61,002 nucleotides of DNA, taken from assembly GCF_004403065.1 (NCBI RefSeq), contig NZ_SOHA01000012.1, positions 349-61,350 of the forward strand, in the 5' to 3' direction. Positions 1 through 8,401 of the stretch are shown here, piece by piece. Made by a program: the position numbers and the translations under genes. A model generated the notes under the pieces. That model did no database searches. It saw nothing but the letters and a program-made list of their open reading frames with translations, and was not told where the DNA came from. Each line of letters begins with the position of its first letter. The stretch's first letter is position 1. The stretch comes from Cryobacterium cryoconiti. GTDB taxonomy: Bacteria > Actinomycetota > Actinomycetes > Actinomycetales > Microbacteriaceae.

Positions 1-1482
1 CCCGCGTACAACAATGACCGCCCGGCGCGCACCGAGCGTCCGTCCTACGGCGACCGCCCGGCCCGCACCGACCGTCCTGCCTACAACAACGACCGTCCCT
101 CGTATGGCGATCGTCCCGCCCGCCCCGAGCGCGGCGGCTACGACCGTTCCGAGCGGGCGAACTCCGACCGTCCGTCGCGTCCTGCCCGCTCGGCGTCCGA
201 CGGCGGCCACTCCAGCAATTTCTACCCCGACCGCGACACCAAGGCGCACTTCGCCGCCGGTGACGACGTCGTGCTCGAGCGCCTCGAAGCCATCGCGACG
301 ACGGCTGCCGAAGTCGTCGGCGTGACCTTCGGCGACCTGGGGCTCGGCGAGAACATCGTGCGTGAGCTCGCCACCCTCGGTGCCGCAACGCCGTTCCCGA
401 TCCAGGCTGCGACCATCCCGGACGTGCTGGCCGGGCGCGACGTGCTCGGCCGTGGCAAGACCGGTTCGGGCAAGACCATCGCCTTCGGTGCTCCCCTTGT
501 GGAGAAGCTGCTCGAGAACAACGGGGCCAAGGACCGCAAGATGGCCCGCAAGCCGCGCGCGCTCATCCTGGCGCCGACCCGTGAGCTGGCCCTGCAGATC
601 GACCGCACCATCCAGCCCATCGCTCGCAGCGTCGGCCTCTTCACCACCCAGATCTACGGCGGCGTTCCGCAGTACCGTCAGGTCAGCGCCCTCCAGCGCG
701 GCGTGGACATCATCATCGGCACCGCCGGCCGCATCGAAGACCTGATCGAGCAGGGTCGTCTCGACCTCAGCGAGGTCGTCGTCACCGTCCTCGACGAGGC
801 CGACTACATGTGCGACCTGGGCTTCCTCGAGCCGGTTCAGCGCATCCTGCGTCAAACCAAGAAGGGCGGCCAGAAGCTGCTCTTCTCGGCCACCCTCGAC
901 AAGGGCGTTGCCTCGCTGGTCAAGGAATTCCTGATCAACCCGGCCGTGCACGAGGTTGCCGGCGAAGACCAGGCCTCCTCCACGATCGACCACCGCGTGC
1001 TCGTGATCGAGCACCGCGACAAGAGCGCCATCATCGGCCAGCTTGTCGACCGCCAGGGCAAGACGCTGATCTTCTCCCGCACCCGTGCCTACGCCGAGCA
1101 GCTCGCCGAGCAGCTCGAAGATGCCGGCGTGAAGGCCACGAGCCTGCACGGCGACCTGAACCAGGCCCGCCGTACCCGCAACCTGCAGATGCTGACCAGC
1201 GGTCGCGTCAACGTGCTGGTGGCAACGGATGTCGCCGCTCGCGGCATCCACGTGGACGACATCGACCTGGTCATCCAGGCCGACGCCCCCGACGAGTACA
1301 AGACCTACCTGCACCGCTCCGGTCGCACCGGTCGCGCCGGCAAGTCCGGTACCGTCGTCACGCTCATCCCGAAGCAGCGTCGACGCCGTATGGACGACCT
1401 GCTCGAGCGCGCCGAGATCGAGGCCTCGTTCACGAACGCGGCCCCCGGCGACACGTCGGTCCGTGACCTCGCCGGCATGTAG
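1..1482 (+). CDS. DEAD-box ATP-dependent RNA helicase, 5' end outside window
   Basis: The reading frame is open from base 1, so the true start lies upstream; the first internal ATG at 271 is not the start. The first ~55 visible residues are a tandem low-complexity region built from short units such as RPSYGDRPAR and RPAYNNDRPAR, a typical disordered Arg/Tyr-rich tail of RNA helicases. The RecA-like core follows: Q-motif FPIQ near 135, motif I GKTGSGKT near 151-158, motif II DEAD near 265, motif III SAT near 296, and motif VI HRSGRTGR near 439. The product unwinds structured RNA using ATP, with usual roles in ribosome assembly, RNA decay or cold adaptation. A strong hairpin follows the stop. 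Family is certain; which RhlE/DeaD-type role it plays cannot be told. Confidence 0.93.
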   Translation, partial: PAYNNDRPARTERPSYGDRPARTDRPAYNNDRPSYGDRPARPERGGYDRSERANSDRPSRPARSASDGGHSSNFYPDRDTKAHFAAGDDVVLERLEAIATTAAEVVGVTFGDLGLGENIVRELATLGAATPFPIQAATIPDVLAGRDVLGRGKTGSGKTIAFGAPLVEKLLENNGAKDRKMARKPRALILAPTRELALQIDRTIQPIARSVGLFTTQIYGGVPQYRQVSALQRGVDIIIGTAGRIEDLIEQGRLDLSEVVVTVLDEADYMCDLGFLEPVQRILRQTKKGGQKLLFSATLDKGVASLVKEFLINPAVHEVAGEDQASSTIDHRVLVIEHRDKSAIIGQLVDRQGKTLIFSRTRAYAEQLAEQLEDAGVKATSLHGDLNQARRTRNLQMLTSGRVNVLVATDVAARGIHVDDIDLVIQADAPDEYKTYLHRSGRTGRAGKSGTVVTLIPKQRRRRMDDLLERAEIEASFTNAAPGDTSVRDLAGM

Positions 1483-1504
1483 TCAGCAGCACCCGCACTA
1501 ACGC

Positions 1505-1543
1505 GAGAAAGGGCATCCACCGTCACGGTGGATGCCGTTTCTC
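1505..1543. terminator. Bidirectional hairpin between converging helicase and ATPase genes
   Basis: A perfect 11-bp stem (GGCATCCACCG, 1512-1522, with CGGTGGATGCC, 1526-1536) closes a 3-nt loop and is flanked by nearly complementary GAGAAAG / GTTTCTC. It sits between the stop codons of two converging genes, so it can end both transcripts. Confidence 0.8.
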
Positions 1544-1564
1544 ACGTTCCGGGGCAGGACGGCC

Positions 1565-4321
1565 TCAGCGGCGAGCGGCGCGCCGCCCGGTTGCCCGCAC
1601 GATCGCCTTCCGAATCTCCTCGATCCAGAGCACGGACGACCCGACCAGCACGCAGAGGCCCCACTGGCTCCCCGTGAGTGCGGTGGTGTCGAAGAGTCCC
1701 TGGAGCATGTCGATCTGCACCACGAGAACCTGCAGGATGATCACGGCGGCGAGTGCCAGCCAGATGCTGCGGTTGGTGAACGTCTGGAGTGAGAAGACGG
1801 AGTGGGTGTCCGAGCGCACGTTGAGCAGGTTGAACACCTGGAAGAAGACGAAGGACGTGAACGCGAGGGTCGTCGCGAAGGCGGCGTCCCCGGCACTCTC
1901 CGGGAACAGGGCGGGCGCCTGGGTCAACACCGTCAGGGTTCCCGCGGCCATGACCAGGCCGAGCCCGAGAATCCGCAGCATCCGGTCCCGGGTGAGCAGA
2001 GGCTCGTCGGACGGGCGCGGAGGCCGGCTCATCGTTCCGGGTTCGGCCGGATCCAGACCGAGGGCCAGGGCGGGAGGGCCGTCCATGATGATATTGACCC
2101 AGAGGATCTGCAGCGCCGTGAACGGTGCACCCGCCGCCCAACCGGTGACGCCCGCGATCAGGAAGATGAGCACGAAACCCCACGCCGTGGTCAGCTGGAA
2201 CCTGACGAACTTCAGGATGTTGGCATAGATGCCGCGTCCCTCCCGCACCGCGGCGACGATCGTCGAGAAGTTGTCGTCGGTGAGGATCATGTTCGCGGCG
2301 CCCTTGGAGACATCCGTGCCGGTGATCCCCATGGCGATCCCGATGTCGGCCTGCTTCAACGCCGGCGCGTCGTTGACGCCGTCACCGGTCATGGCCACGA
2401 CGTTGCCGCCGGACTGCAGCGCCCGGACCACCCGGATCTTGTGGGCCGGGGTGACCCGGGCGAGCACCCCGTAGTCGGCGGCGCGGGCGGCGAGTTCGTT
2501 GTCGTCGAGCTCGTCGAGCGTGGGACCGGCGGCAGCCTCGCCCGGCAGGCCCAGGTTGCCGGCGATGGCCGAGGCCGTCACGAGATGGTCGCCCGTGATC
2601 ATGTGCACGCGGATGCCTGCGCCGAGCGCCACCGAGATGGCCTCAGCAGCCTCGACGCGGGGTGGGTCGACGATACCGACGATGGCGTAGAGCGTCAGTC
2701 CGGTGACCAGCGAGCGACCCGAGTCGTCGTCCGGAACGGTCTCGGCATCGAGGGTGCGTCCGGCGATCATGATCGTGCGCAGGCCCTCCCCGGCCAGCTC
2801 CTGGATGGTGTCGTGGATTCGTTGCTGCAGCGTGTCGTCCAGAGAGCGGATGCCGTCGTCGGTGAGTACCGAATCCGTCAGGGGCAGCAGGGCGCCCGGT
2901 GCGCCCTTGGCGAAGCAGCGGTGACCGGATGGTCGCGGTCCTCCGGTCGTCGGCTCTGCCGGACGGTGGAACGTGGCCATGAATTTGTAGTCGGAGTCGA
3001 AGGGAACTTCGGCCACCCGGGGGTAGGTCCGTCGTGCCCCCGCGACGTCGATGCCGCCCTTCTCGGCGAGCACGGCGAGGGCCCCTTCGGTGGGGTCGCC
3101 GACCAGCACGCCGTTGTTCAGCACTGCGTCGTTGCACAGGGCCATGGTCAGGAACGCCTCGGTGAGGTCGGGCATCGAACGGTCGTCTCCGGTGAGGATC
3201 CGGCCCTCGGTGGAGTAGCCCTCGCCGGTGATGCGGAAATCGCGGCCGTGGGTGTGCAGGCGTCGGGCCGTCATCTCGTTCATGGTCAGCGTGCCGGTTT
3301 TGTCGGTGGCGATGTGGCTGACGCTGCCGAGCGTTTCCACCGCCGAGAGTTGCTTGATGATCGCGCCCTGGGCGGCCAGCCGCGAGGCACCCATCGCCAG
3401 GGTGAACGCGACGACCGCGGTGAGACCCTCCGGAATGGTCGCGACGGCCAGCGAGACGGCGGTGATCAGCAGCTCGGTCCAGGACTCGCCGCGCAGGAGC
3501 CCCAACACGAAGACGATCGCCACCACGACCAGCGCCGCGACGGTGAGCAGCTGGGCGAGCTGGTCGATCCTGCGCTGCAGGGGTGTCTTCTCGGTCGTCA
3601 CTTCGTTCAGCAGCCCTGCGATACCGCCGACGGCCGTGCCCATGCCGGTGTCGGTGACGACCATGGTGGCCCGGCCGCGGGTGACCAGGGTGTTCATGAA
3701 GAGCATGTTGGTACGGTCGGCGAGCGGCAGTCCGGCATCGTCCAGCGCGGGGATCGTCTTGCCGACCGGCTCGGATTCCCCGGTCAGGGTTGCCTCGGCC
3801 ACCTGAAGCCCGGAATGCTCGATGAGGCGACCGTCGGCGGGAACGGAGTCGCCGGCGTCGAGCAGCACGATGTCGCCCGGCACCAGCTCGGAGAACTGAA
3901 CCTCGACTTCGGTGCCCCCCCGGCGAACGACGGCCTTGCCTTCCGACAGTTTTTGCAGCGCCTGGAGACTGCTCTCGGCGCGTCGCTCCTGCACATAGTT
4001 CAGAACGGTGTTGAGGATGATCACGGCCAGGATCACGATCGGAGTCTCCAGCTCCCGCGAGACGACGGCACTGACGACCGCGGCCACCATCAGCACGATG
4101 GTCATCTTCTCGCCCAGAAGGCGCACGATCTTGCGCCAGGTCGGCACGCGGTTGGGCTTCTGCAGCAGGTTCGGTCCGGACTGCCTCCGGCGGTCGTCGA
4201 CCGCGGCCGCGCCGAGCCCGGTCCGAACGTCGACGTCCTGCGTCGCGAGGGCCTCAGCGGCCGAGAGTGTGTGCCAGGCGGTGCGCTCGGTGGTTGCCGC
4301 TACGGGAGAGGGGATAGGCAT
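1565..4321 (-). CDS. P2-type cation-transporting ATPase
   Basis: 918-residue integral-membrane pump that couples ATP hydrolysis to cation transport. Order of landmarks: N-terminal cation-ATPase domain, actuator motif TGES near 180-183, membrane motif IPEGL near 296-300 (the Glu is a metal ligand in Ca2+ pumps), phosphorylation site DKTGT near 340-344, and hinge motif TGDGVNDAP near 645. A segment like the M6 region of SERCA (NIIMDGPPA near 742) keeps Asn and Asp, but the preceding helix lacks an obvious Asn/Glu pair, so Ca2+ specificity is plausible rather than shown. It starts with ATG 9 bp after the stop of the universal stress protein gene, suggesting one transcript. Length is normal for the P2A/PMR1-like group. 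Confidence 0.9.
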   Translation of the reverse strand: MPIPSPVAATTERTAWHTLSAAEALATQDVDVRTGLGAAAVDDRRRQSGPNLLQKPNRVPTWRKIVRLLGEKMTIVLMVAAVVSAVVSRELETPIVILAVIILNTVLNYVQERRAESSLQALQKLSEGKAVVRRGGTEVEVQFSELVPGDIVLLDAGDSVPADGRLIEHSGLQVAEATLTGESEPVGKTIPALDDAGLPLADRTNMLFMNTLVTRGRATMVVTDTGMGTAVGGIAGLLNEVTTEKTPLQRRIDQLAQLLTVAALVVVAIVFVLGLLRGESWTELLITAVSLAVATIPEGLTAVVAFTLAMGASRLAAQGAIIKQLSAVETLGSVSHIATDKTGTLTMNEMTARRLHTHGRDFRITGEGYSTEGRILTGDDRSMPDLTEAFLTMALCNDAVLNNGVLVGDPTEGALAVLAEKGGIDVAGARRTYPRVAEVPFDSDYKFMATFHRPAEPTTGGPRPSGHRCFAKGAPGALLPLTDSVLTDDGIRSLDDTLQQRIHDTIQELAGEGLRTIMIAGRTLDAETVPDDDSGRSLVTGLTLYAIVGIVDPPRVEAAEAISVALGAGIRVHMITGDHLVTASAIAGNLGLPGEAAAGPTLDELDDNELAARAADYGVLARVTPAHKIRVVRALQSGGNVVAMTGDGVNDAPALKQADIGIAMGITGTDVSKGAANMILTDDNFSTIVAAVREGRGIYANILKFVRFQLTTAWGFVLIFLIAGVTGWAAGAPFTALQILWVNIIMDGPPALALGLDPAEPGTMSRPPRPSDEPLLTRDRMLRILGLGLVMAAGTLTVLTQAPALFPESAGDAAFATTLAFTSFVFFQVFNLLNVRSDTHSVFSLQTFTNRSIWLALAAVIILQVLVVQIDMLQGLFDTTALTGSQWGLCVLVGSSVLWIEEIRKAIVRATGRRAARR

Positions 4322-4330
4322 CCGGCTGAA

Positions 4331-4846
4331 TCAGCGTTTCGCTGGTTTGCGCGTGACCAGAACCGGGCAGACCGCGAGCCGGGTGCATTGGTCGCTGACC
4401 GAGCCCAACAAAAGGCCGGCCAGGTTGCCGCGGCCGCGGGAACCGACCACGAGCATGCGTGCCTCCCGGGACACCTCGATCAGGCTCCGGGCGGGCCCCG
4501 CGTGCACCGCCCGGTAGTCGGCGCGGACGTGCGGGAAGGCGTGCACGATCGCAGCGGTGTCTTCGATCAGAGCGCCCCGGACCGCTTCAGAGTATTCCTC
4601 GAACGATGACACGAAGCCGAACTCCCAGTTCGCGGGCCGGGGGGCGGTGTCGATCGACCAGGCCCGCACGATCACGATCGGGGCGTGCAACTGGTCGGCG
4701 AGCCCGAAGGCCGTGCTGAGCGCGTAGTCCGCAAAGGGTGATCCGTCGTGGCCGACGACGATGCTGCCGGCCGGCGCCGGCGCAGGGCTGGAGCCCTCGG
4801 CGGTCTCGAGGGGTGTGCCTGCGGGGGTTGTGCCTTCGGTGTTCAC
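4331..4846 (-). CDS. Universal stress protein (UspA family)
   Basis: 171 residues, starting at GTG with GGAGAG at good spacing. A Pro/Ala-rich N-terminal stretch precedes a single Usp domain that opens with VVGHDGSPFA and closes with the ATP-binding loop VVGSRGRGNLAGLLLGS (G-2x-G-9x-G-S pattern), placing it in the nucleotide-binding subgroup. Usp proteins act in the cytosol in stress and starvation survival; the molecular target is rarely known. It lies upstream of and close to the P-type ATPase gene on the same strand, so the two probably respond together. Confidence 0.9.
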   Translation of the reverse strand: MNTEGTTPAGTPLETAEGSSPAPAPAGSIVVGHDGSPFADYALSTAFGLADQLHAPIVIVRAWSIDTAPRPANWEFGFVSSFEEYSEAVRGALIEDTAAIVHAFPHVRADYRAVHAGPARSLIEVSREARMLVVGSRGRGNLAGLLLGSVSDQCTRLAVCPVLVTRKPAKR

Positions 4847-4917
4847 GGCGGACTCTCCGAACTGAGGGACGAGTGGGGCAGAACGATCAGAACACTCCCA
4901 GATTACCGAACTGCAGT

Positions 4918-5262
4918 TCAGGTGTCCAGCGGGTGGGGCGGGATCGGCACGAGCACGGCCAGCAGCTCGTCGAGTTCGTGGCCGTCCGCCACGGGATGCC
5001 GGAACGGTCGTCCGGTGGCGATCTCGTAACTGTTGCGCCGCCCGATCCTGGTTCTCGTGATGTAACCGTCCGCCACGAGGTCGGCGATGATCTTCTGGGC
5101 TCCGCGTTCGGTGACGCCCACCCGGGAGGCCACGTCACGCATCCGGCACTGGGGGTCGCGCGCGATCGTGACGAGAACGTGCGCGTGGTTGGTCAGGAAG
5201 GTCCAGCGGGCATCGCTCCCGGCGGTGGGCCCAGGCTCCTGGTCGGCGTCCGATGCGTTCAT
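4918..5262 (-). CDS. Small winged-helix transcriptional regulator
   Basis: 114 residues. Residues ~20-90 read as a winged helix-turn-helix of the MarR/ArsR-like superfamily: HAHVLVTIARDP as the first helix, MRDVASRVGVTERGAQKIIADL as the helix-turn-helix region (positions ~43-64) and GYITRTRIGRRNSYEI as the wing. The C-terminus is short with no obvious metal-binding Cys/His set or ligand domain. A 12-bp palindrome GAACTGCAGTTC overlaps its stop. It is the first gene of a leftward series with the Usp and ATPase genes 71 bp downstream, so it may control them (inference). No clear Shine-Dalgarno sequence precedes the ATG. Confidence 0.75.
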   Translation of the reverse strand: MNASDADQEPGPTAGSDARWTFLTNHAHVLVTIARDPQCRMRDVASRVGVTERGAQKIIADLVADGYITRTRIGRRNSYEIATGRPFRHPVADGHELDELLAVLVPIPPHPLDT

Positions 5263-5324
5263 CTAAGCGAGATTAGTCCACCGGAGTCGTTCTGTCCCGG
5301 CCGTCTCGCGCCGGGCGGGGGAGC

Positions 5325-5726
5325 CTATGCGCGATCGGGCGCGTCGATGATCAGGTTGGTGATGCGCGCGGTGCACAGCCGGCGGCCCTGGTCGTCGCTG
5401 ATCACGATCTCGTGGCAGGCGATCGTGCGCCCGAGACGGATGGCCGTGGCCACGCCGGTCACGATCCCTGAGCGGGCGGCGAGGTGGTGCGTGGCATTGA
5501 TGTCCAGCCCCACGGCGCTGCGCCCCGGGCCGGCGTGGATCACGGCCGCCCAGGAACCGAGCGCTTCGGCGAAGGCGACGGATGCCCCGCCGTGCAGCAG
5601 CCCGAACGACTGCCGGTTGCCCTCCACCGGCATCGTCGCGACGACCCGCTCCGCGGACTGCTCGACGATGGTCACGCCCATCTTCTCGTCGAGTTCGCCG
5701 AGGGTGATCTTCCAGTTCCCGTTCAC
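5325..5726 (-). CDS. Hotdog-fold thioesterase, MenI/PaaI type
   Basis: 133 residues from a GTG start at 5726, preferred over upstream in-frame starts because AGGAG lies directly upstream and the longer frame would run through the 5.74-5.82 kb repeat. The motif GLLHGGASVAFAEALGS near 45-61 is the signature of the YdiI/EntH/MenI hotdog subgroup, with the Glu in AFAE as the likely catalytic residue. Such enzymes hydrolyse acyl- or aryl-CoA thioesters in the cytosol. The stop codon of the TetR gene overlaps this gene's Shine-Dalgarno sequence, so translation is probably coupled. Next to paa genes it may release CoA from stalled intermediates, but a menaquinone role (DHNA-CoA) is a real alternative. 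Confidence 0.85.
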   Translation of the reverse strand: MNGNWKITLGELDEKMGVTIVEQSAERVVATMPVEGNRQSFGLLHGGASVAFAEALGSWAAVIHAGPGRSAVGLDINATHHLAARSGIVTGVATAIRLGRTIACHEIVISDDQGRRLCTARITNLIIDAPDRA

Positions 5727-5733
5727 GCGTCTC

Positions 5734-6435
5734 CTATCGGTGGTCGAGCTTGCCGAGACCCGGTGGTCGAGCTTGTCGAGACCCGGTCGAGCCGGCCCGG
5801 TGGTCGAGCTTGTCGAGACCGGTCGAGCCGGCCCCGACCGGCACCCGCAGTCCGTCGAGTGCCACCGCGAGCACATCGCTGGCCAGCTGCCCGGCGTCTT
5901 CCGGGCCCTCCGGCCGGTACCACTCCACGATCGAGTTGACCATGCCGAACAGAAGCCGGGTCACGATGCGCGGGTCGATGTCGCCGCGCAGCGAGCCCTC
6001 GTCGCGGGCCTCCACCACGAGGGCGGACACGGACCGGTCGAAGGCGCGGCGGCGGGCGAGCGCTGCGCGCTCGACATCCGTGTTGCCGCGAACCCGCAGC
6101 AGCAGTGTCACGTAGGGCAGCCGGGAGGTGAGCACTTCCACGGCGCCGCGCAGTACCGCGGCGAGCCGATCGATGGCCGGGCCGACCTGGGCGCTCTGCT
6201 CGAGCAACACGCCTTCGAGTCCGCCGAGAGCCTCGTCGAGAGCCTGTTCCAGCAACTCCTCCTTCGAACTGAAGTGGTGGTAGATCGCCGATTTCGACAG
6301 GCCGAGGCGGGTCGCGAGCACCCCCATCGACGTGGCGTCGTAACCGAACTCGTTGAAGGCGCCGACCGCGACCTCGAGAATGGCGCGCTGGTCGTAACCG
6401 GGGCGGCCGCGTTTGGTGAGGGCTGGTTCAGACAT
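5734..6435 (-). CDS. paaR: TetR/AcrR-family regulator, probable PaaR
   Basis: 233 residues from the ATG at 6435; a GTG at 6453 is also in frame but lies inside the terminator of paaK. The N-terminal TetR helix-turn-helix reads ATSMGVLATRLGLSKSAIYHHF with the typical GLSKSAIYHHFSSKEEL block; the rest is the all-helical ligand-binding domain. The last ~30 residues (GLDKLDHR, QARPPG) are encoded by the 5.74-5.83 kb repeat and look like a read-through tail, not a family domain. Position inside the phenylacetate cluster and the PaaR-like operators at 8352 and 18036 support the role of a repressor relieved by phenylacetyl-CoA (known for PaaR in Corynebacterium; inferred here). Confidence 0.8.
   Translation of the reverse strand: MSEPALTKRGRPGYDQRAILEVAVGAFNEFGYDATSMGVLATRLGLSKSAIYHHFSSKEELLEQALDEALGGLEGVLLEQSAQVGPAIDRLAAVLRGAVEVLTSRLPYVTLLLRVRGNTDVERAALARRRAFDRSVSALVVEARDEGSLRGDIDPRIVTRLLFGMVNSIVEWYRPEGPEDAGQLASDVLAVALDGLRVPVGAGSTGLDKLDHRAGSTGSRQARPPGLGKLDHR
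5739..5834. repeat. Three copies of a GGTGGTCGAGCTTGTCGAGACC element
   Basis: Copies at 5739-5760 (one mismatch, TTGCC), 5762-5783 and 5799-5820. A shorter direct repeat GGTCGAGCCGGCCC occurs at 5785-5798 and 5821-5834. Each 22-mer is an imperfect palindrome (GGT..TCGA...TCGA..ACC). I recognise this as an intergenic repeat family common in Microbacteriaceae and relatives. Here it forms the 3' end of the upstream TetR reading frame. Confidence 0.85.
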
Positions 6436-6450
6436 AATCGAGAAGTCTCT

Positions 6451-6487
6451 CACGGGCCGGGTTCTTGGGGGAACGACCGGCCCGTGA
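6451..6487 (-). terminator. Hairpin downstream of paaK
   Basis: CACGGGCCGG (6451-6460) pairs perfectly with CCGGCCCGTG (6478-6487), with a second inner stem GTTC/GAAC. It follows the paaK stop on the minus strand and overlaps the first possible start of the TetR gene. It lacks a clear T-run, so it may attenuate rather than fully stop transcription into the regulator. Confidence 0.65.
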
Positions 6488-6506
6488 CGGCTGGGTTGTG
6501 GCAGGC

Positions 6507-7826
6507 TCAGCGCAGGTCGTAGACACGCTTGTGCTTGCCCGTGCTGCGCTCGAGCGTGCCGGGTTCGACGATCAGCACGCTGACGCTTGACCCGATCAGG
6601 TCCTTGATCCGGTGGATCAGCAGTGCCGAGGCGATGTCGGAGGCGACATCCGTGGCGTGCTCGTGCCGTTCGATCCGCACGGTGAGCTCGTCCATCCGGT
6701 TCGGCCGGGTCAGCTCGATCACGAAGTGCGGGGAGAGGCTCGGGATACTCAGCACGATCTCCTCGATCTGGGTCGGGAACAGGTTGACGCCGCGCAGGAT
6801 GATCATGTCGTCGTTGCGGCCGGTGATCTTCTCCATCCGGCGCATGCCGGGGCGCGCCGAGCCGGGCAGCAGGCGGGTCAGGTCCCTGGTGCGGTACCGG
6901 ATGACCGGGAACGCCTCCTTGGTCAGCGACGTGAACACGAGCTCACCCTGGGTGCCGTCAGGCAGCACCAGGCCGCTGTCGCCGTCGATGATCTCGGGCA
7001 GGAAGTTGTCCTCCCAGAGGTGCGGACCGTCCTTCGTCTCGATGCACTCGTTGCCCACGCCCGGGCCCATCACCTCGCTGAGCCCGTAGATGTCCAGGGC
7101 GTCGAAGTCGAGGCGGTCTTCCAGTTCGAGCCGCATCTGGTTGGTCCACGGCTCCGCGCCGAGCACGCCGGCCTTCAGGCTGGAGGAGCGCGGGTCCATG
7201 CCGGCCGCGACCATGGCATCCGTGATCGTCAGGAGGTAGCTGGGTGTGGCCATGATGACGTCGGGCTCGAAGTCCTGGATCATCTTGACCTGCTTGTTCG
7301 TCTGGCCGCCGGACATCGGGATCGCTGTGGCCCCGAGCGCCTCGATGCCCGCGTGCGCACCGAGGCCGCCGGTGAACAGGCCGTAGCCGTAGGCGTTGTG
7401 CACGCGCATGCCGGGACGCACGCCCGAGGCTCGCAGGCTTCGGGCCACCAGGCCCGCCCACATCGCGAGGTCGTTCTTCGTGTAGCCGACGACGGTCGGC
7501 AGCCCGGTGGTGCCGGAGGAGGTGTGGATGCGCGCAACCTGGTCCATCGGCACCGCGAACATACCGAACGGGTAGGAGACCCGCAGGTCGTCCTTGGTCG
7601 TGAACGGCAGGAGGGCCACGTCCTCCAGGGTGCGGATGTCGTCCGGGTGCACACCGACCTCGTCGAACTTGCGTGTATATAGAGGTACGTTCTGGTAGGC
7701 GAGCCGAACCGTCTTCTGCAGGCGCCGCAGCTGCAGGGCCTGCAGCTCATCGCGGGACATCCGCTCTTCGGGGTCGAGTTCGTCCTGCGCCGGCGCGTGC
7801 AAGCGGGTCTTGGTCATCGTTGACAT
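6507..7826 (-). CDS. paaK: Phenylacetate-CoA ligase
   Basis: 439 residues, normal for PaaK. It converts phenylacetate, ATP and CoA to phenylacetyl-CoA, the entry step of the aerobic hybrid pathway. The AMP-binding P-loop HTSSGTTGLPTVVGY is at 101-115; further ANL-family landmarks include YGLSEVMGPGVG and the C-terminal core RYRTRDL...GRNDDMIILRGVNLFPTQIEE. AGGAGG precedes the ATG. The gene follows a hotdog thioesterase gene by 24 bp on the same strand, forming a paaI-paaK unit divergent from paaABCDE. Confidence 0.96.
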   Translation of the reverse strand: MSTMTKTRLHAPAQDELDPEERMSRDELQALQLRRLQKTVRLAYQNVPLYTRKFDEVGVHPDDIRTLEDVALLPFTTKDDLRVSYPFGMFAVPMDQVARIHTSSGTTGLPTVVGYTKNDLAMWAGLVARSLRASGVRPGMRVHNAYGYGLFTGGLGAHAGIEALGATAIPMSGGQTNKQVKMIQDFEPDVIMATPSYLLTITDAMVAAGMDPRSSSLKAGVLGAEPWTNQMRLELEDRLDFDALDIYGLSEVMGPGVGNECIETKDGPHLWEDNFLPEIIDGDSGLVLPDGTQGELVFTSLTKEAFPVIRYRTRDLTRLLPGSARPGMRRMEKITGRNDDMIILRGVNLFPTQIEEIVLSIPSLSPHFVIELTRPNRMDELTVRIERHEHATDVASDIASALLIHRIKDLIGSSVSVLIVEPGTLERSTGKHKRVYDLR

Positions 7827-7850
7827 GAGGCCTCCTGGTGAAGTGCGGGG

Positions 7851-8285
7851 TTAAAGTGCGGGTGCGGCCGGGGCGGGCAGGGGGAAGTTGGTGGTGCGGC
7901 TGCGCCCGCGGAACTCGGCGACCGGCACGCTGTGTTCATTGGTGACGCGCACGTCGTAGAGGCCCGAGCGCCCGCTCTTGGTGCGGAGTACGGCCGTGGC
8001 CGTGAGGGTCTGCCCGGCAGCGGTCGGCTTCAAAAAGGTGATGTCGGCCCCGGAGGCGAGCGTGACATGGTGGTCGTCGTTGCAGGCGATCGCGAACGCG
8101 GTGTCGGCCAGGGCGAAGACGATCCCGCCGTGGGTCACGTCGAAGCCGTTCATCATGTCGTCGCGCAGGAGCATGGAGACCACGGCACGGCCCGGTTCCG
8201 AGGAGCGCACGACCATGCCGAGTGAGGCGGAGGCCCGGTCGTTCTGCATCATGGCCCCATTGGAGGGCGGTAAAGCATCCGTCAT
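7851..8285 (-). CDS. paaI: PaaI-type (hydroxy)phenylacetyl-CoA thioesterase
   Basis: 144 residues. Start chosen at the ATG at 8285 because GAGGAG lies 6 nt upstream; the longer frame would run across the operator. Hotdog-fold motif GFDVTHGGIVFALADTAFAIACN near 49-71 is the PaaI signature, with the Asp of ALADTAF as the expected catalytic residue, differing from the Glu-type enzyme at 5325. PaaI recycles CoA from dead-end (hydroxy)phenylacetyl-CoA derivatives when ring epoxidation or opening stalls. First gene of the leftward paaI-paaK unit. Confidence 0.93.
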   Translation of the reverse strand: MTDALPPSNGAMMQNDRASASLGMVVRSSEPGRAVVSMLLRDDMMNGFDVTHGGIVFALADTAFAIACNDDHHVTLASGADITFLKPTAAGQTLTATAVLRTKSGRSGLYDVRVTNEHSVPVAEFRGRSRTTNFPLPAPAAPAL

Positions 8286-8325
8286 GTGGTTCTCCTCATT
8301 GAGTTCCGCTGGCTGCAACGCATGG

Positions 8326-8354
8326 TTGCCGGGGTAGTAGGGAAACCATATACT
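8326..8354 (+). promoter_or_regulatory. Sigma-70-type promoter of paaABCDE
   Basis: TTGCCG (8326-8331), 17-bp spacer, TATACT (8349-8354). The start of paaA is ~48 bp downstream. The adjacent palindrome overlaps the -10 box and the expected transcription start. Confidence 0.7.
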
Positions 8355-8373
8355 AACTGAACGATCGGTTGGT
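8352..8373. promoter_or_regulatory. PaaR-type operator in the paaI/paaA divergent promoter
   Basis: The 22-bp imperfect palindrome ACTAACTG..CG..CGGTTGGT (spacer bases omitted) matches 14 of 16 defined positions of the PaaR motif ACTNACCGNNCGNNCGGTNAGT as I remember it from Corynebacterium glutamicum. It covers the -10/+1 region of the paaA promoter and lies upstream of paaI, so one bound TetR dimer could repress both directions. Confidence 0.7.
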
Positions 8374-8401
8374 AAAAGTTCGCCAAACCCAGGAGTCAAC
8401 G

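Noticed and set aside
1802..4609. 935-residue open frame on the plus strand opposite the ATPase gene
   Set aside because: The minus-strand frame has all P-type ATPase motifs; the opposite frame is a GC-driven shadow with no recognisable domain.
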